From Phoronis australis (taxonomy: Eukaryota; Phoronida; Phoronidae): a stretch of 38,308 nucleotides of DNA. The translations under genes and the position numbers were made by a program. The stretch is taken from NCBI GenBank assembly GCA_002633005.1, contig NMRA01001113.1, positions 15,332 through 53,639 of the forward strand. The letters run 5' to 3'. Positions 10,596-21,333 of the stretch are shown here, one piece after another (within the stretch, counting starts at the first letter, position 1; every line of letters starts with the position of its first letter). The notes beneath the pieces were generated by a model that saw nothing but the letters and a program-made list of their open reading frames with translations, searched no databases and was not told the origin of the DNA.

Positions 10596-12119
10596 TACCT
10601 TATCGGCACATGTTTAACACAGAAACAACAAAAGTAAACACATAAAATAAAATGCTAAGCTATATCTTTTTGCGACGGCAGCAAAAAATTTAGGCAAGCT
10701 AAATAATTGAAATGGTAACTTCAACACGTTAACGTTTACTACACATGGTATGAAAACACAGTACACTCTACGTTTTCAGCCAAAATGATAAAGTGTGTAA
10801 TCCTGCTGCGCTGAATTTGCATGCGACATTAGTGCTGACCAATCGCGCTTGTATTTATTATTCCGCTTTGTAGTCATACCATAAAATGAGCTTCTTAGAG
10901 AAAGTCCAAAGTCGATTACAGGGCGTGGGACTTTTTGTCGCTTCCTTCTGTTGTTATTCATGATACAGCAATAGACATTGAAAGCCGAAAAGATTGACAA
11001 AATCTTCACCTTTCTCACACTTTGCACGCGATTAAAGTTCTGGACGGAAATTTTCTTGTACTATTGTCGAACGAAAATCGAAAAGCAAAACACTTATTGA
11101 AAGGGTTTGAAGTATCAGTTAAAGTACAAACTGAACTTTTTGCCAAAGTTATTCAAAAGAATAATTGTATGGTCCTCAAACTTGAAGTGAGTGTAACTCG
11201 GTGCTTTCCAGTCATAGTGCGATCTACCGGAAGTCTCCTGAGGTCGTTGATCTTGATCAACTGGTTACCGTGTGATTGGCTATTGTACTTTGACTGGGGT
11301 CGTTCATTTCCCGAAAAATTTGACCAGACCATTAGCTAATCAGAAGATATCCAGTTGCTGGAGAAGAGAGTCACATAGTGACAATATTGACAGTCTCACA
11401 AGACTTCCGTTAGATCGCAATACAGCTGCAAGACAATTAAGGAATTAAGCTTCCTTTAATGCATATAGTGTATTAGACGTATGTGCTAAAAAGATCGACG
11501 TAATCTCCCGTGAGCGGGATACACACTTAAACATTACAGTGTATATAATTTAACTTCACCATTGTTTTATCGTCGTAACCCCGGACGGGTAGAGGTCATG
11601 TACATGTTAACCTATCTGAGAAAATCTCGATAAGTCATTAACCGTTTCTTCCCAGAAAAAATGTCGAGGATTGACAAGTATGTCCAAGTATTTACCTGCG
11701 CCATCATGTGTACGTCCTCCCTGCCTCAGTGTGCAAGAGGGCACCCGTGATGCTTGTGACGTGTTTGGCTGGACAAGCCCGACCTCTCTTTTCACCTGCG
11801 TGTACGTGAAGATAACTAAAATGTTAAAAACTACTCTTAATACGATTAATTGCTGGTGGTTAATTTTTCAAAATGACATTAAACAGGTTTCACCAATACC
11901 TTGTAGTCTGGATCTTCCGTGGAGAGATGATACGTTTACCAACTTGTAAAACAATTAGTAAAATACAAAAAAGCAGTTGGAGAAAGTCGGAGCTACTCAA
12001 AGTAACGTGTAGCGCCTTTCTATTTTCCTGAATTTTTCGCAAAAACCCGTCACTACTATAATTATATTGTACCTCAAGAAACACGAATATACTTAATGAA
12101 CTCTCCCTGACCAACTTAC

Positions 12120-12281
12120 GTCGTGTGACGGAATGAGAATACACCGGAAGTCGTTATGCCTGTGTTCATCATGAGTAATGCACAGCTCGCACAAGTCGTA
12201 GTTGGGATATTTCAGACACTTGTACCACTTTCCCTGGACAGAGTTCTTGCAACTGTCACACCTAACTTTAGGAAAGGACAC
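12120..12281 (-). CDS. ZZ zinc-finger exon 3 (one ligand lost)
   Basis: This is a 162-base exon, phase 0 in (TTTTTGTCAAG acceptor) and out (GTAAGT donor), coding for 54 residues. Visible ZZ features are CDSC, then KWYKCLKYPNYDLCELC, then DEHRHN near the end. ZZ fingers bind two zinc ions and usually contact N-terminal degrons, histone tails or partner proteins. The fourth cysteine of the standard pattern (KC-x2-C) is Tyr here (codon TAT), so the second zinc site is probably damaged. The NYDLCELC core is most like the NBR1/p62 type. Neighbouring ZZ exons of almost the same length show tandem exon duplication. Confidence 0.8.
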
Positions 12282-12833
12282 CTTGACAAAAAGACAACGA
12301 CAAACTTAAACAGAATAAAAATATTTCATGTTGCACATTTACAGTAACTCTATGTGCATAGCTTCTGTAAGTTCTATCTTAAAGCAAATGAAGTGTCATG
12401 GAACTTTTGGCAAATAATCAGACCCCTCATTGTTATCCCCATTACAAACTTCTAAAATGTGTTTCGAAAAATGCAGGATCACGTAAAATCACGCGAGTTA
12501 AATATACGCCCGGGAGCTCATTTACCATGCCTAGCAAAAAAGTAAGAGAGGTTTGAATGTTGAATTATGAGGTAGACTTCACTATTTCCGTTCTGTAAGC
12601 GAGGATTTCTCACTGCACGTGTTTCGAAAGTGTCTTGCATCTGTGGAACGCAATCATGATCGGATTTTAACTGAACTCAACAAGCGAATATTTTATACCG
12701 TTAAAATTTACTACCATATGTAAACGCGTCCAACTGGCAAAGAAAGACATGGCGTAAAGGAGTTTTGGTTAAAATAATTATCAATAAACATTTGATCAAA
12801 CAAAATCTCTAGTGTCCTGGTCACCTACTGTAC

Positions 12834-12995
12834 CTCGACCAGATTCTTTGAGATGTACCAGAAGTTATGTTGAGTGTGAATGCTTCGGATACCGCACCGG
12901 TTGCACAAGTCGTATTCAGAACACTGTTGACACTTGTACCACGGCCTTTGAATTACCTTCATGCAAGCGTCGCATTGCACTCGCGGACTTCGTTC
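12834..12995 (-). CDS. ZZ zinc-finger exon 2
   Basis: This 162-base exon runs from a TTTTTTATAAG acceptor to a GTACAG donor, phase 0 on both sides, and codes for 54 residues. The frame reads ERSPRVQCDACMKVIQRPWY, then KCQQCSEYDLCNRC and SIHTQHN, giving all six cysteines and the His-x2-His pair of a complete ZZ finger. Sequence and length match the exons at 14842-14678 and 12281-12120. A stop follows shortly in the intron frame, which supports the chosen donor. The product can be inferred only from the ZZ family: a protein or degron docking module that needs two zinc ions. Confidence 0.8.
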
Positions 12996-13530
12996 CTTAT
13001 AAAAAATGACACAATTAGGTGCAGACAGCTATTTGTAACGAGGACTGTTTCGTGAAAAGTGTTTTAAAACCAAAGTGAGACATTTGGCCTTGCGCCCCAC
13101 ACAACTATTTCTGAAAAATAATCAAATCTCGCTTGACAAAGAAATGCAGTCATTGAGAATATTCTTATGTCTGCTAATTGCCGAGATTGTGTCCAAAAAC
13201 TATTTCTAGACTGTGGTGGGCTCATGATTGCTTGGCTAAACCATTTTCAACATCTATGAAGTGAAGCGTAATGAATAGACTATCGTATATTTTGATACTG
13301 CTGTATAGAAATCTTGCATTACTACAGTTATTGAGCCTGATGCCACAGAAAGGTGCTGGTTCATCTCTGGGGTCTATTTCCTGTCTCACTAACTCTTGTA
13401 AAGGACAGAGCATCTTTAAAATGCATTAGTCGAAAAATCATTGTAATATCGAAATATTGTATACCATGATATCCTGACGGTTTGGGAGAATTCATTGAAT
13501 GGTTTGATAAGAGCACATTAATTGTATATC

Positions 13531-13863
13531 ATTCGATATGACATCGCGAAAACATGTTGATTGGGATAACGAGTGTTTTTCTTTCGATACTGATTTGGAA
13601 TAACTGTTTTTAATTCGATATGGCATCGCAAAAACGTTTTGATTGGAATAACGACTGTTTTTGATACGATATGATACCGCAAAAACATATTGATTGCAAT
13701 AACGACTAATTTTTCATTTCATATGATACCGCAAAAACATACTGATTGGAATAACGACTGTTTTTCATTGGATTTGATACCGAAAAAACATATTGATTAG
13801 AACAACGACTGTTTTTCATTCGATATGATACCCCAAAAACACATTGACTGGAATAGCCACTTT
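13531..13863. repeat. minisatellite, about 51-52 bp period, about 6 copies
   Basis: Tandem units share GATATGATACCGCAAAAACA, then TATTGATTGGAATAACGACT, then a T-rich tail. Units differ by point changes and small indels. The array lies in the intron between ZZ exons 1 and 2. Confidence 0.85.
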
Positions 13864-14063
13864 CTTAAGTATATAGTGTTTTCAAAATCTTAGATTAAGA
13901 AAATATAATGACCCGAAAGCCGTTAAAGGAACTTTATGAAAGAACTTCATTGTCGTATTGAGATGGTTAATGCTGTTGTATTCTTAAAATTTTGACTTCT
14001 CAAAGTCGCTTTTCGTTGGTGATGTTCTAACGTCATTTCTATTGGTCTGTTTATATCAAATTA

Positions 14064-14193
14064 ATAGGCTAGAGGTTTGTATAAATAGGTTAGAGATTTG
14101 TATAAATAGGCTAGGGATTTGTATAAATAGGCTAGAGGTTTGTATAAAAAGGTTAGAGGTTTGTATAAATAGGCTAGAGGTTTATGTAAATGG
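14064..14193. repeat. minisatellite, 21 bp period, about 6 copies
   Basis: The unit is TAGGCTAGAGGTTTGTATAA plus A, repeated with few changes. It sits in the same intron as the 51-52 bp array about 200 bases away but is unrelated to it. Confidence 0.9.
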
Positions 14194-14677
14194 GCCAACA
14201 GATTAGAGAAATGACCTTGAAATGTAGATTTCTCGGCCGCATCGTCTTAAACAATACAGACTGAAAAATAATTTTCAATGAATGACATTCTTTCCAAAAC
14301 TGTTTTGATTATAGACTGTAGCAGGTTGTGATTGGACCTGAAATCTCCTTAAAAACAAGAAAATACCTATAAATAAATTCGTTTGATACCCACTTTAGCA
14401 CACAGCAACTGCAAGTGGCCCTGGTAGTACACTGGAGTGCATTGTAAACCAAGTAGATTTTCGCGACATAAGAAGTAACATGAAGTTTTGTCCCACTTCC
14501 CTTGATGTCGTGGTGTCATGGCGCATGCGCAGCGGGGGTTGCCTTCGGTTTGTAAGGTCCTATGCTGATTTCCACCAGCGAGGTTATGCAACGAGATGGC
14601 GATATTGTCCCGCGTACACAGCTAACTTGGGAAACCTGCGAGTGGTCTGTTCTACTAACGATTCTTCTACTACTTAC

Positions 14678-14842
14678 CCCGGCAGTAGAAATGCTGATGT
14701 ATTGCATAATTTGGTGTTCGTGAATGCCTTGCGTTTGACATAGTTCGCAAAGATCGTAGTTGGGACATTGCAGACACTTGAAACGGTTTCCACGGATTGG
14801 CGACTGCTGGCAACCGTCACAAATCGTTTTAAGATGATGTAC
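14678..14842 (-). CDS. ZZ zinc-finger exon 1
   Basis: A 165-base exon lies between a TTGTCGTTATTCTTAG acceptor and a GTAAGTAG donor, phase 0 both sides, giving 55 residues. It reads VHHLKTICDGCQQSPIRGNR, then FKCLQCPNYDLCELC and GIHEHQ, so all six Cys and both His ligands are present. The ICDGC start, the RFKC-LQC-PNYDLC core and the GIH-type second zinc site closely resemble ZZ domains of the autophagy receptors NBR1 and p62/SQSTM1. No start codon lies in the exon. The gene therefore continues upstream, perhaps to the 57-base exon at 16823-16767, or its first exon was not recognised. Confidence 0.85.
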
Positions 14843-15068
14843 CTAAGAATAACGACAAGTTTGAATCATTAAGATAAAAATCCTGTTGCGACAGTCAGAC
14901 AGCCATGGATAAGACATTTCGTGTAAAGCCAAACCCATTTTGTGTACGATGGCAACCTTCCAGGCATGATAAGTTTGAGCCAGAAAAACAGTCGCAAAGG
15001 CCGACAGTTGGGCGATTATGAAACACCACCAAATCGGTGTCCATGTATCATATTCGATTAAGTTAAAA

Positions 15069-15263
15069 CTATTTCGCTGTCAATATGTTCACGATCGTCT
15101 GCCGATTGTTGTCGCTACACATCGGACCAGCATAAGTTTCCCATTCACGTTTCAAGCGATTGTCGGCCGATCCCGCATTTTGAAGATGAGAAGCTAATGC
15201 ACCTGCCGAATGTCGCGCGATGACCCATTGGCGTAAGCTGTCAACATGAAATGAACCGACTAT
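15069..15263 (-). CDS. stop-containing exon, unknown (possible death-fold tail)
   Basis: A good acceptor (CACACCCTGGGACCCTGTAG) is followed by 64 codons in phase 0 and a TAG at 15071-15069. The peptide starts IVGSFHVDSLRQWVIARHSA, continues GALASHLQNAGSADNRLKRE and ends NRQTIVNILTAK. It is plainly protein-like. The Trp-x6-Ala-Gly-x-Leu-Ala spacing recalls helices 5-6 of death domains, but this is only a suggestion. It lies between the 57-base exon and ZZ exon 1 on the same strand. It is thus either the last exon of an upstream gene or an alternative last exon of the ZZ-DED gene. No AATAAA was found in the 220 bases after the stop. Confidence 0.5.
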   Translation of the reverse strand: MVGSFHVDSLRQWVIARHSAGALASHLQNAGSADNRLKREWETYAGPMCSDNNRQTIVNILTAK

Positions 15264-16766
15264 CTACAGGGTCCCAGGGTGTGACAATTCACTCCACCGC
15301 CATTTACCAGCCATTAGAGGAGACTCTTGTCACCTGAAAAGATGTATGGTTTCATCGGAACGGAAGTGGGCCATTACAGATGGAAAGTCATGTGATAAAA
15401 AAGACAGGAAAAGTGCGTCAATCGAAGCCATCAGGAAGGGCCCCTTATGTGAAATCGTATCAGTTTATAAATAGGAGAGGGGCTGTGGTTGGTGATACTA
15501 CTGAACCTTCCCCCGTGAAGAACCCCTTAATATAAATAATATAAAATTAAACAAACATGTAAGACAGCTGAGTCCATCATTTCTTACGACAGAGGGGGCC
15601 TCTTGTAGCAGTAGTTTGCGTTTATATCGTATTACAAAAATACAAGACTGCAAATACAACACCAGGATTGAATAAGGGAAAACACTTTACCCTCAGTTTA
15701 CATTTCGCTGTCTTACTCAAATTATATTTATGTTTTTGTGTCCTTCTATACCAATACAGTTTTGAAAATCAATACCGTTTGTTGCTTTTATTAAACAGAC
15801 TAGTTGCAATTCATCTCGACTAATTCAGTAAATAATGATTTAACAGATATTGACTGAAACTCGAATGATGAGATATGTTGTCCCTATTCATATTTTGTTG
15901 CCACGAATTACGTAAAGGTTCAAAATGACAAGAATTGTAACTTATTGCATCTGGTTCTAGTGCCTGATCGATTAGACAACTGGTGTTACGTTATAGCCTT
16001 ATAGGGGTCGCGGTCGTCGGACAGCATGGCGGGCCACTGTACACATTTGCAATACACTGATTAGTTTGAGCATGTATTGCTTTATTATTATCACGTTACA
16101 ATTGGGACTACAGGGGAAGCGCAAACATTGGCAATCTGGGGCTACAGAGCTTAACGAGGTCAAATTCCCCACACTGTTCATGTACATATAGCGTAACAAT
16201 CAACGAAAAGGGCTTCACGGTTACCGCTCAGTTTTCAAAATGTCACTTCGTCTTTACACACCCGGACCCGTGAACCACATTGTGTGATTTCATTTAAATT
16301 CACAGTCATATCAAACCAATTCGATGTATAAAATCCATGCAGAATAATTGTCTTGGTGTTGAAATCAACCATAGTCTGGCCACAGAAAAGTAATAGCACT
16401 GACTGGTAACCCAGATCATAGCCTGGCTGGTTCAGTCAGGTAGATGAACAAATAAAGACTCGAAGACCAACATTTAGGTTATGTTTGTGAAATGTTTGAT
16501 TTTTTCCTAACAACAACACTTCTAAGACAGAAATGTTACCTCGTCATTCATTTTCTGTCAAACCTGTTATTCTTCACAAGTGCAACGTAAGTGAACATTT
16601 CATCGCAGCCGTATTGATAACGTCAGTACGGTTATTGGGTTTTTCCAAGCTACATACATGTATGTAGGCTATGACGAACACTTGTAGACGAACCATTGTT
16701 AAAATGTCGATATTGTTCAAGGTACAATGGAAGCAGTTCATACGTACAGTAGGTAACATGTCTTAC

Positions 16767-16823
16767 CTGGTGAAATGTTTCACGCAATGACTCATTTATT
16801 TGTTTCCAATCTTTGCGATCCCG
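16767..16823 (-). CDS. candidate 57-base exon upstream of the ZZ exons
   Basis: TGTTTACTTACTACCATTTTGTAAG (read as a pyrimidine-rich acceptor) precedes 19 codons, RDRKDWKQINESLRETFHQ, ending at a GTAAGA donor. Length is divisible by three and both borders are phase 0. It can therefore join in frame either to the exon at 15263-15069 or to ZZ exon 1 at 14842. The peptide is a charged, probably helical segment. No family can be assigned from 19 residues. Confidence 0.4.
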
Positions 16824-17765
16824 CTTACAAAATGGTAGTAAGTAAACAGGTATTACGTAAATATTATTAGTGCTAGAGTTACAATGTGGTGGGAATGGGA
16901 CTCGCTGGTATTATTTTTGCTTAATCAATAAATCTCTTCATTATCTTACTTTGAAGTTGGCGATTATTGTGCCTGGCACTCATTAATTTTAAGCTCATCT
17001 TGCATACGGCAGGTGCTCATCGACCGAAGCAGAATTAACGTTTATTGTGCCTGGCGCTCACAGGATTTTTAGAGGCCCTAACATCGTAAACGTATACATT
17101 TTTACGCCTATGCCAGAAGCACTGATCTCAGGTGATGGGTACCCGATTTGGAAGAGCCCCGCCATTGTCAATTTGTGTATGGTTCAGGGTGCAGGACCGC
17201 ACTGAATAAGCGATGTTCAAAGGTAGGTAGCATGCTCGCACCGAGCCTTCGATATGGGGGGCCTCGTATTCCCGACGTTGTGGACCATTTGCTAACAAAA
17301 GAGTGGGAGGACTAAAAAAAGAAAAAAAAAGGAGTATCTCTGTGAATTGCGCGTTTGCTCTTATTTAGTGGACTTTTGTCCTATTTTCTAGGACTTTTCG
17401 TCTCCCGTTTTAATCATTCATTTTGGAGTTTGTTACGCGAGTCCTGGTGTGGAATGTTATGGTCATAAATAGTAGACGTTCACCACACATTTGCATTGTG
17501 TTCAGGGGTGTCCCGCATCAGGTCAGGGGTTAACCTAAGTCAACCGAGATGATAGTCATTAATTGACAGAATATTTTGGAACTGATGCCAGTATTAACCC
17601 TTTGCTTTGGACCGGTACAGAATAACATCCCAGCCACTTGCTTTTTAATGGTAAAAGTTTTCAACTCATGAAATAAGAGTTGATATCATCTAGACTCGTA
17701 TTCATATTTTCATGTGTGACACTTTCATGCTGTTATGTGTGACTTGCTTCATAACCAGTATTCTC
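16824..17765. other. non-coding stretch
   Basis: I see no convincing exon here. The stretch has a local near-repeat, ATTGTGCCTGGCACTCA near 16965 and TTATTGTGCCTGGCGCTCA near 17041, and a purine-rich run at about 17314-17332. Confidence 0.4.
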
Positions 17766-18317
17766 CTTAGCCTTGGTGCAAAGTTGTTGCTTTGCGCCAA
17801 TGTGGGTAAAAACACTGACCACAGAAAATTTGACACAAATTCAGTGTCATTAAAAACTACACTTTTCCTTGAGTAAACTAAATTATTTAGGTGGTGTTGG
17901 AACAATTGGTGTTCTATGTTGTTCTGCTGCTAAAATTTTGGTGCGATCCTTTACATTTACGTCGGCTTTCGGCGCCATGTATTATTGCGTCACCTATTGC
18001 CCAATTTTTTCCTCCGATTCTTCAATCAACTCAGTGTTCTTTTTTCATGAGGTTGTGTACAGGTGCCACAACAAATTAGCGGAACTGGTTTCATTTCGTT
18101 ATACGTTTTTAGTATTTTAATACCAGCAAGCAGAATTTCAGAACAAACTTTGTTGCTCAGAATTTGCCATTACTGTATTTCCCGATAGATGCCGCAAAAA
18201 ACTAGGAAATGTCGCGTGCGCGCGACACGAGGGCACTGTTTTCAAACAAAACGACGACACACAAAAGGCGGAGAGTTTTGCAAGAAAATGACGCTGATTA
18301 GATTGTTTCTCACTTAA
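17766..18317 (+). repeat. dispersed repeat, copy 2, left part
   Basis: This aligns with 2213 to about 2776. The match breaks off exactly at CACTTAA (18311-18317), where element A starts, and resumes at 22987. An inverted pair, TTGGTGCAAAG (17773-17783) and CTTTGCGCCAA (17790-17800), can form a hairpin at the left edge; copy 1 has lost its right arm. Confidence 0.7.
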
Positions 18318-19030
18318 ACACCCCGGCCAACCCGCCATCGAGAACGACCGGAAGGCGATCGAGAACGAAATTTGGCGCGAGAACCGAAGCCAGGCAAGGT
18401 GAGTAAATTTGACGAATTTTCGTTGTTTTTACTTCCGATATGAAAACAGAGACATGGGTTCAAGGCGTAACACATTGAGGCCGGGCAGGTAGAGGTTTAG
18501 GCTAGTGTCTCTTCCAGTTATAGGAGAAAAGTTACGTTGACCGAGGCATCGCTTAAGCCGAAGGTGATTTGTATGTCATTTTGGAAAATTGCCGTTATTT
18601 TTGGCACTAAATCAATAAATGGAGTTATGAAGAAATGACGAGTGAAAGTATAACGCAACGCCTGTTTTTTGTAGTTTTGTCAGGATCTCTGATTTTCCAA
18701 CGCTTTTCTGCTGAAAGATGCGATCGAGAACGCAACGATAAGCAATCGGGAACGCAAATTTGTGTTTGTTTATGCGATCGGGAACGCATCGGGGTGTGTC
18801 GAACAGTAATGAAGTTTTTACTTATAAAACGTGAAATGGTTACAAAATAAGTGTGGTGCAATGAATTAATCACATTTTATGCCATTACTGTGTTACTTTC
18901 GTATCAAAACTGAACAACAGCATAACACATTTCCGGCATTAAATTGCCATGAGCACTACATATGCTTCAAGCATAATTTTAGTTTCACAAACGAATTTAT
19001 TTTGATTTCAGGAAACAAGTTCACTGTTAT

Positions 19031-19071
19031 TGTGAGGCGAGCTTCAACGAACATGCTACCCACAACGTGAA
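19031..19071 (+). pseudogene. possible exon remnant with Cys/His pattern inside element A
   Basis: After TTTGATTTCAG (ending 19011) one frame reads HCYCEASFNEHATHNVK up to AAG before GTACAC. It has a CxC...HxxH arrangement like a partial zinc finger. It lies on the strand opposite to the other finger remains of element A. Evidence is weak: one short frame and an ordinary donor. Confidence 0.2.
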
Positions 19072-20219
19072 GGTACACCCTACCAGGGCATCTATGAAAC
19101 CACTGAGAACAAGGGTTTCTAAACTGAAGACTCACCCAGGAGTTGTTCCATGTGACGTGTCAGCCAGAGGTAAACAAATTGTTGCAGTACCGAGATGAAA
19201 GCGAGTGTAGAATCTTCTTATAAAATTGTGACAGCAAAAGGAAAAAATAACAGCCAGTGAAGTCAAAGAATGATGATGAGCTTGCCCATGGGGAGAGAGG
19301 GGAGTGCGGCAACAGTCCACGAGATGATCAAAGATTTCCATTCAAAAGGTCTGGGATCTAAAAATTGGCCAGAAGTTGTGTACACTGGTTTGCTGATAAA
19401 ATGGGTGGGATTTTACTTGATGTTTTACTGATAACATCGACACCTAGATGAACATAGAGACTTGTGGCACCCATATGGCTTGAATGTTCGTTGTGTTTGA
19501 CTCTCCTGTTTTGTAGTCTTGGTCCTAAGTTCACCTGTATCATCAGTTCATTATATCCAGTTTAATGTGACATTAGAAAAGATTGAGACAGTTATAATAC
19601 ACATACTATATTATGATTTTCTCAAAACGTAGTCAACATGTTGTCATTAACGCCACTTCAACTACACACTGTAGTGATTTACACAGGAAATCAACAATAT
19701 TATATTTGTATTATAATATTAATCTTTTGTCACACATACCTCAAAATTGGTCTTACAAACATTTATAAATTTATTGCTTTAGGGAAATCAACATAACAAA
19801 TCCATTGAACATTTCCAAGGAATTACTTTTGTAATGTAATAGACTGAATCATCAATGAATCATAGACAATGTATTTAGGACTGATTGAAGTATAATAGTC
19901 TCTCACAGGAAATCAACAACGATATAAAAGCAATTTCTACAATAATCATAGACATATATTTTCTTTTAAGATACTAACCGGCCTGAACAATTTTATGTAA
20001 ATATGGCCCCTTAATCTACCTAAACACTACAAAAATGTACTGGTTCTGTTAAAGATCCTCTTGAAATAATAACACAAATACAGAAAGGAACTTGAGGGAA
20101 ACAGGTTCAAAACAAAACGTCAAAATACTATCCCATCAGACAACTACTAACCACAAACGCTGTAAATCTGAATAAACTATTGTGACTTAACAACCTTCAC
20201 CACTGGACTTAATGATTTC

Positions 20220-20660
20220 ATTCATGATGTCTCTGCTTCATATGCCTGTAGAAGGAGGCATACTGTTTGCATGGCATGCCACATTCACCACAAAAAGAAG
20301 TGTCCTCGTGCTGTGACGCAGTGTCGCATCAGGCTCACTCTTTCCGTGAAACATTGATCACAGCATTATGCTGCATGTTGTGTTTTACTATATTGGTAAA
20401 AAACTCTTGACACATGCAACGTGTCAATCACAGGGCTGGTAAAGGTCTTGCTTTGTTGTAGTGTCACTGTGTTTTATTGCCATCAAAGATTTTATACATG
20501 TAGTTACCTGTATCTTTGTTGCCATGCGGTCTGCATACTAAGTCGATTTCTTAGTTCCTGAACGAGGCTCCACAATATACACACGCACACACTCCTTTGT
20601 GACATGCAGCAGTTGTACTACTCTTTTTTGATGGCGTGGACGTTAACACCCTGAAGGACT
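20220..20660 (-). pseudogene. decayed C2H2 zinc-finger coding region in element A
   Basis: Three blocks appear on the minus strand in changing frames. Around 20300-20225 the frame reads FCGECGMPCKQYASFY then RHMKQRHHE, a good C2H2 finger. Around 20430-20330 it reads RCMCQEFFTNIVKHNMQHNA, a partial finger lacking normal Cys spacing. Around 20605-20560 it reads YCGASFRN, then a stop, then more open frame. Stops (for example TGA between the second and third block) and frame changes show decay. C2H2 arrays are DNA-binding modules; here they may be part of the transposon protein or a captured host gene. Confidence 0.5.
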
Positions 20661-21235
20661 CCTCATGAGGCTACAGTTCAACCTGAAAAAAATCAAACGC
20701 ATTCAGTTTGCTAGGCTAAATCTCACTTAGAAATCATGAAAAAACGATGAAATGTAATTAATAACCAACCCATCAACTCATTCAGGCTCCGTATTATTCT
20801 ACACTGTACATTATTGACATAATACCGTAACTTGAACGAATATTCAGGCCAATTCAGAGAAAAAAATGTGCGTTCACGATCGCAATAGAGAATTACCGAC
20901 ATCGTTCCCGATCGCCGTCTCTTGTATTGGTAAATATCTCAAATTGTTTCACAAATCATAACTAACAATGGTGTCACCAGGGACGATTAAATTATGAACG
21001 TCACACGTTTCTTCTTGAGAACCCTTGAATTGCTAATAACAAGTAGAAATTGTCGATTTTACGAGGCGCAAGGCATTTTAACGAAAGCCATTGCTTTCTG
21101 AGCTCTTTATTTTAAAGAATAAGCAAAAGCCAAGTATTATTTCAGATCCGCAACAAAGGTTACACTTTGACGCTTTTTTGTGTGTAGCATTCGTACCAAA
21201 GTGGCCTGTATTTAAGCAGAAAATGACACTTAAAC

Positions 21236-21262
21236 TCACCGGGTACGTTACTGTCGTCTGCC
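21236..21262 (-). CDS. possible first coding exon of element A protein
   Basis: Close to the right terminal repeat the minus strand has ACCAAAAATGG, an excellent start context, and then MADDSNVP before a GTGAGT donor. The position just inside the TIR suits the 5' end of the gene of an autonomous element. The rest of the protein cannot be assembled because the downstream remains are broken. Confidence 0.35.
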
Positions 21263-21333
21263 ATTTTTGGTGCAATGTCTCTTTCTCGATCGCCTTCCGG
21301 GCGTTCTCGATCGCGGGTTGGCCGGGGTGTTAA

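Larger units (their letters stand above)
18318..21329 (-). mobile_element. DNA transposon A (TTAA target, about 3.0 kb)
   Basis: The left end at 18319 and the inverted right end at 21329 share CACCCCGGCCAACCCGC and stay paired for about 47 bases with only two differences. Inside the ends, GATCGAGAACG or GATCGGGAACG words recur (18337-18370, 18720-18795, inverted at 20875-20925 and 21285-21315), typical of subterminal repeats. TTAA flanks both sides (18314-18317, 21330-21333), with a following A that could make it TTAAA. TTAA duplication is known for piggyBac, Kolobok and Sola3; I cannot place this one. A minus-strand ATG exon near the right end and decayed C2H2 fingers are inside. No intact transposase is seen, so the copy looks dead. 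Confidence 0.75.

Noticed and set aside
11696-11795. 100-base minus-strand candidate exon with GCAG acceptor and GTAAAT donor between ZZ exon 3 and the DED
   Set aside because: It is phase 0 in but phase 1 out, so it cannot be placed between two phase-0 borders. The peptide has no domain, and other frames have stops.
18138-18338. 66-codon minus-strand ORF
   Set aside because: It runs across the border of the dispersed repeat and element A, and is antisense to the repeat.
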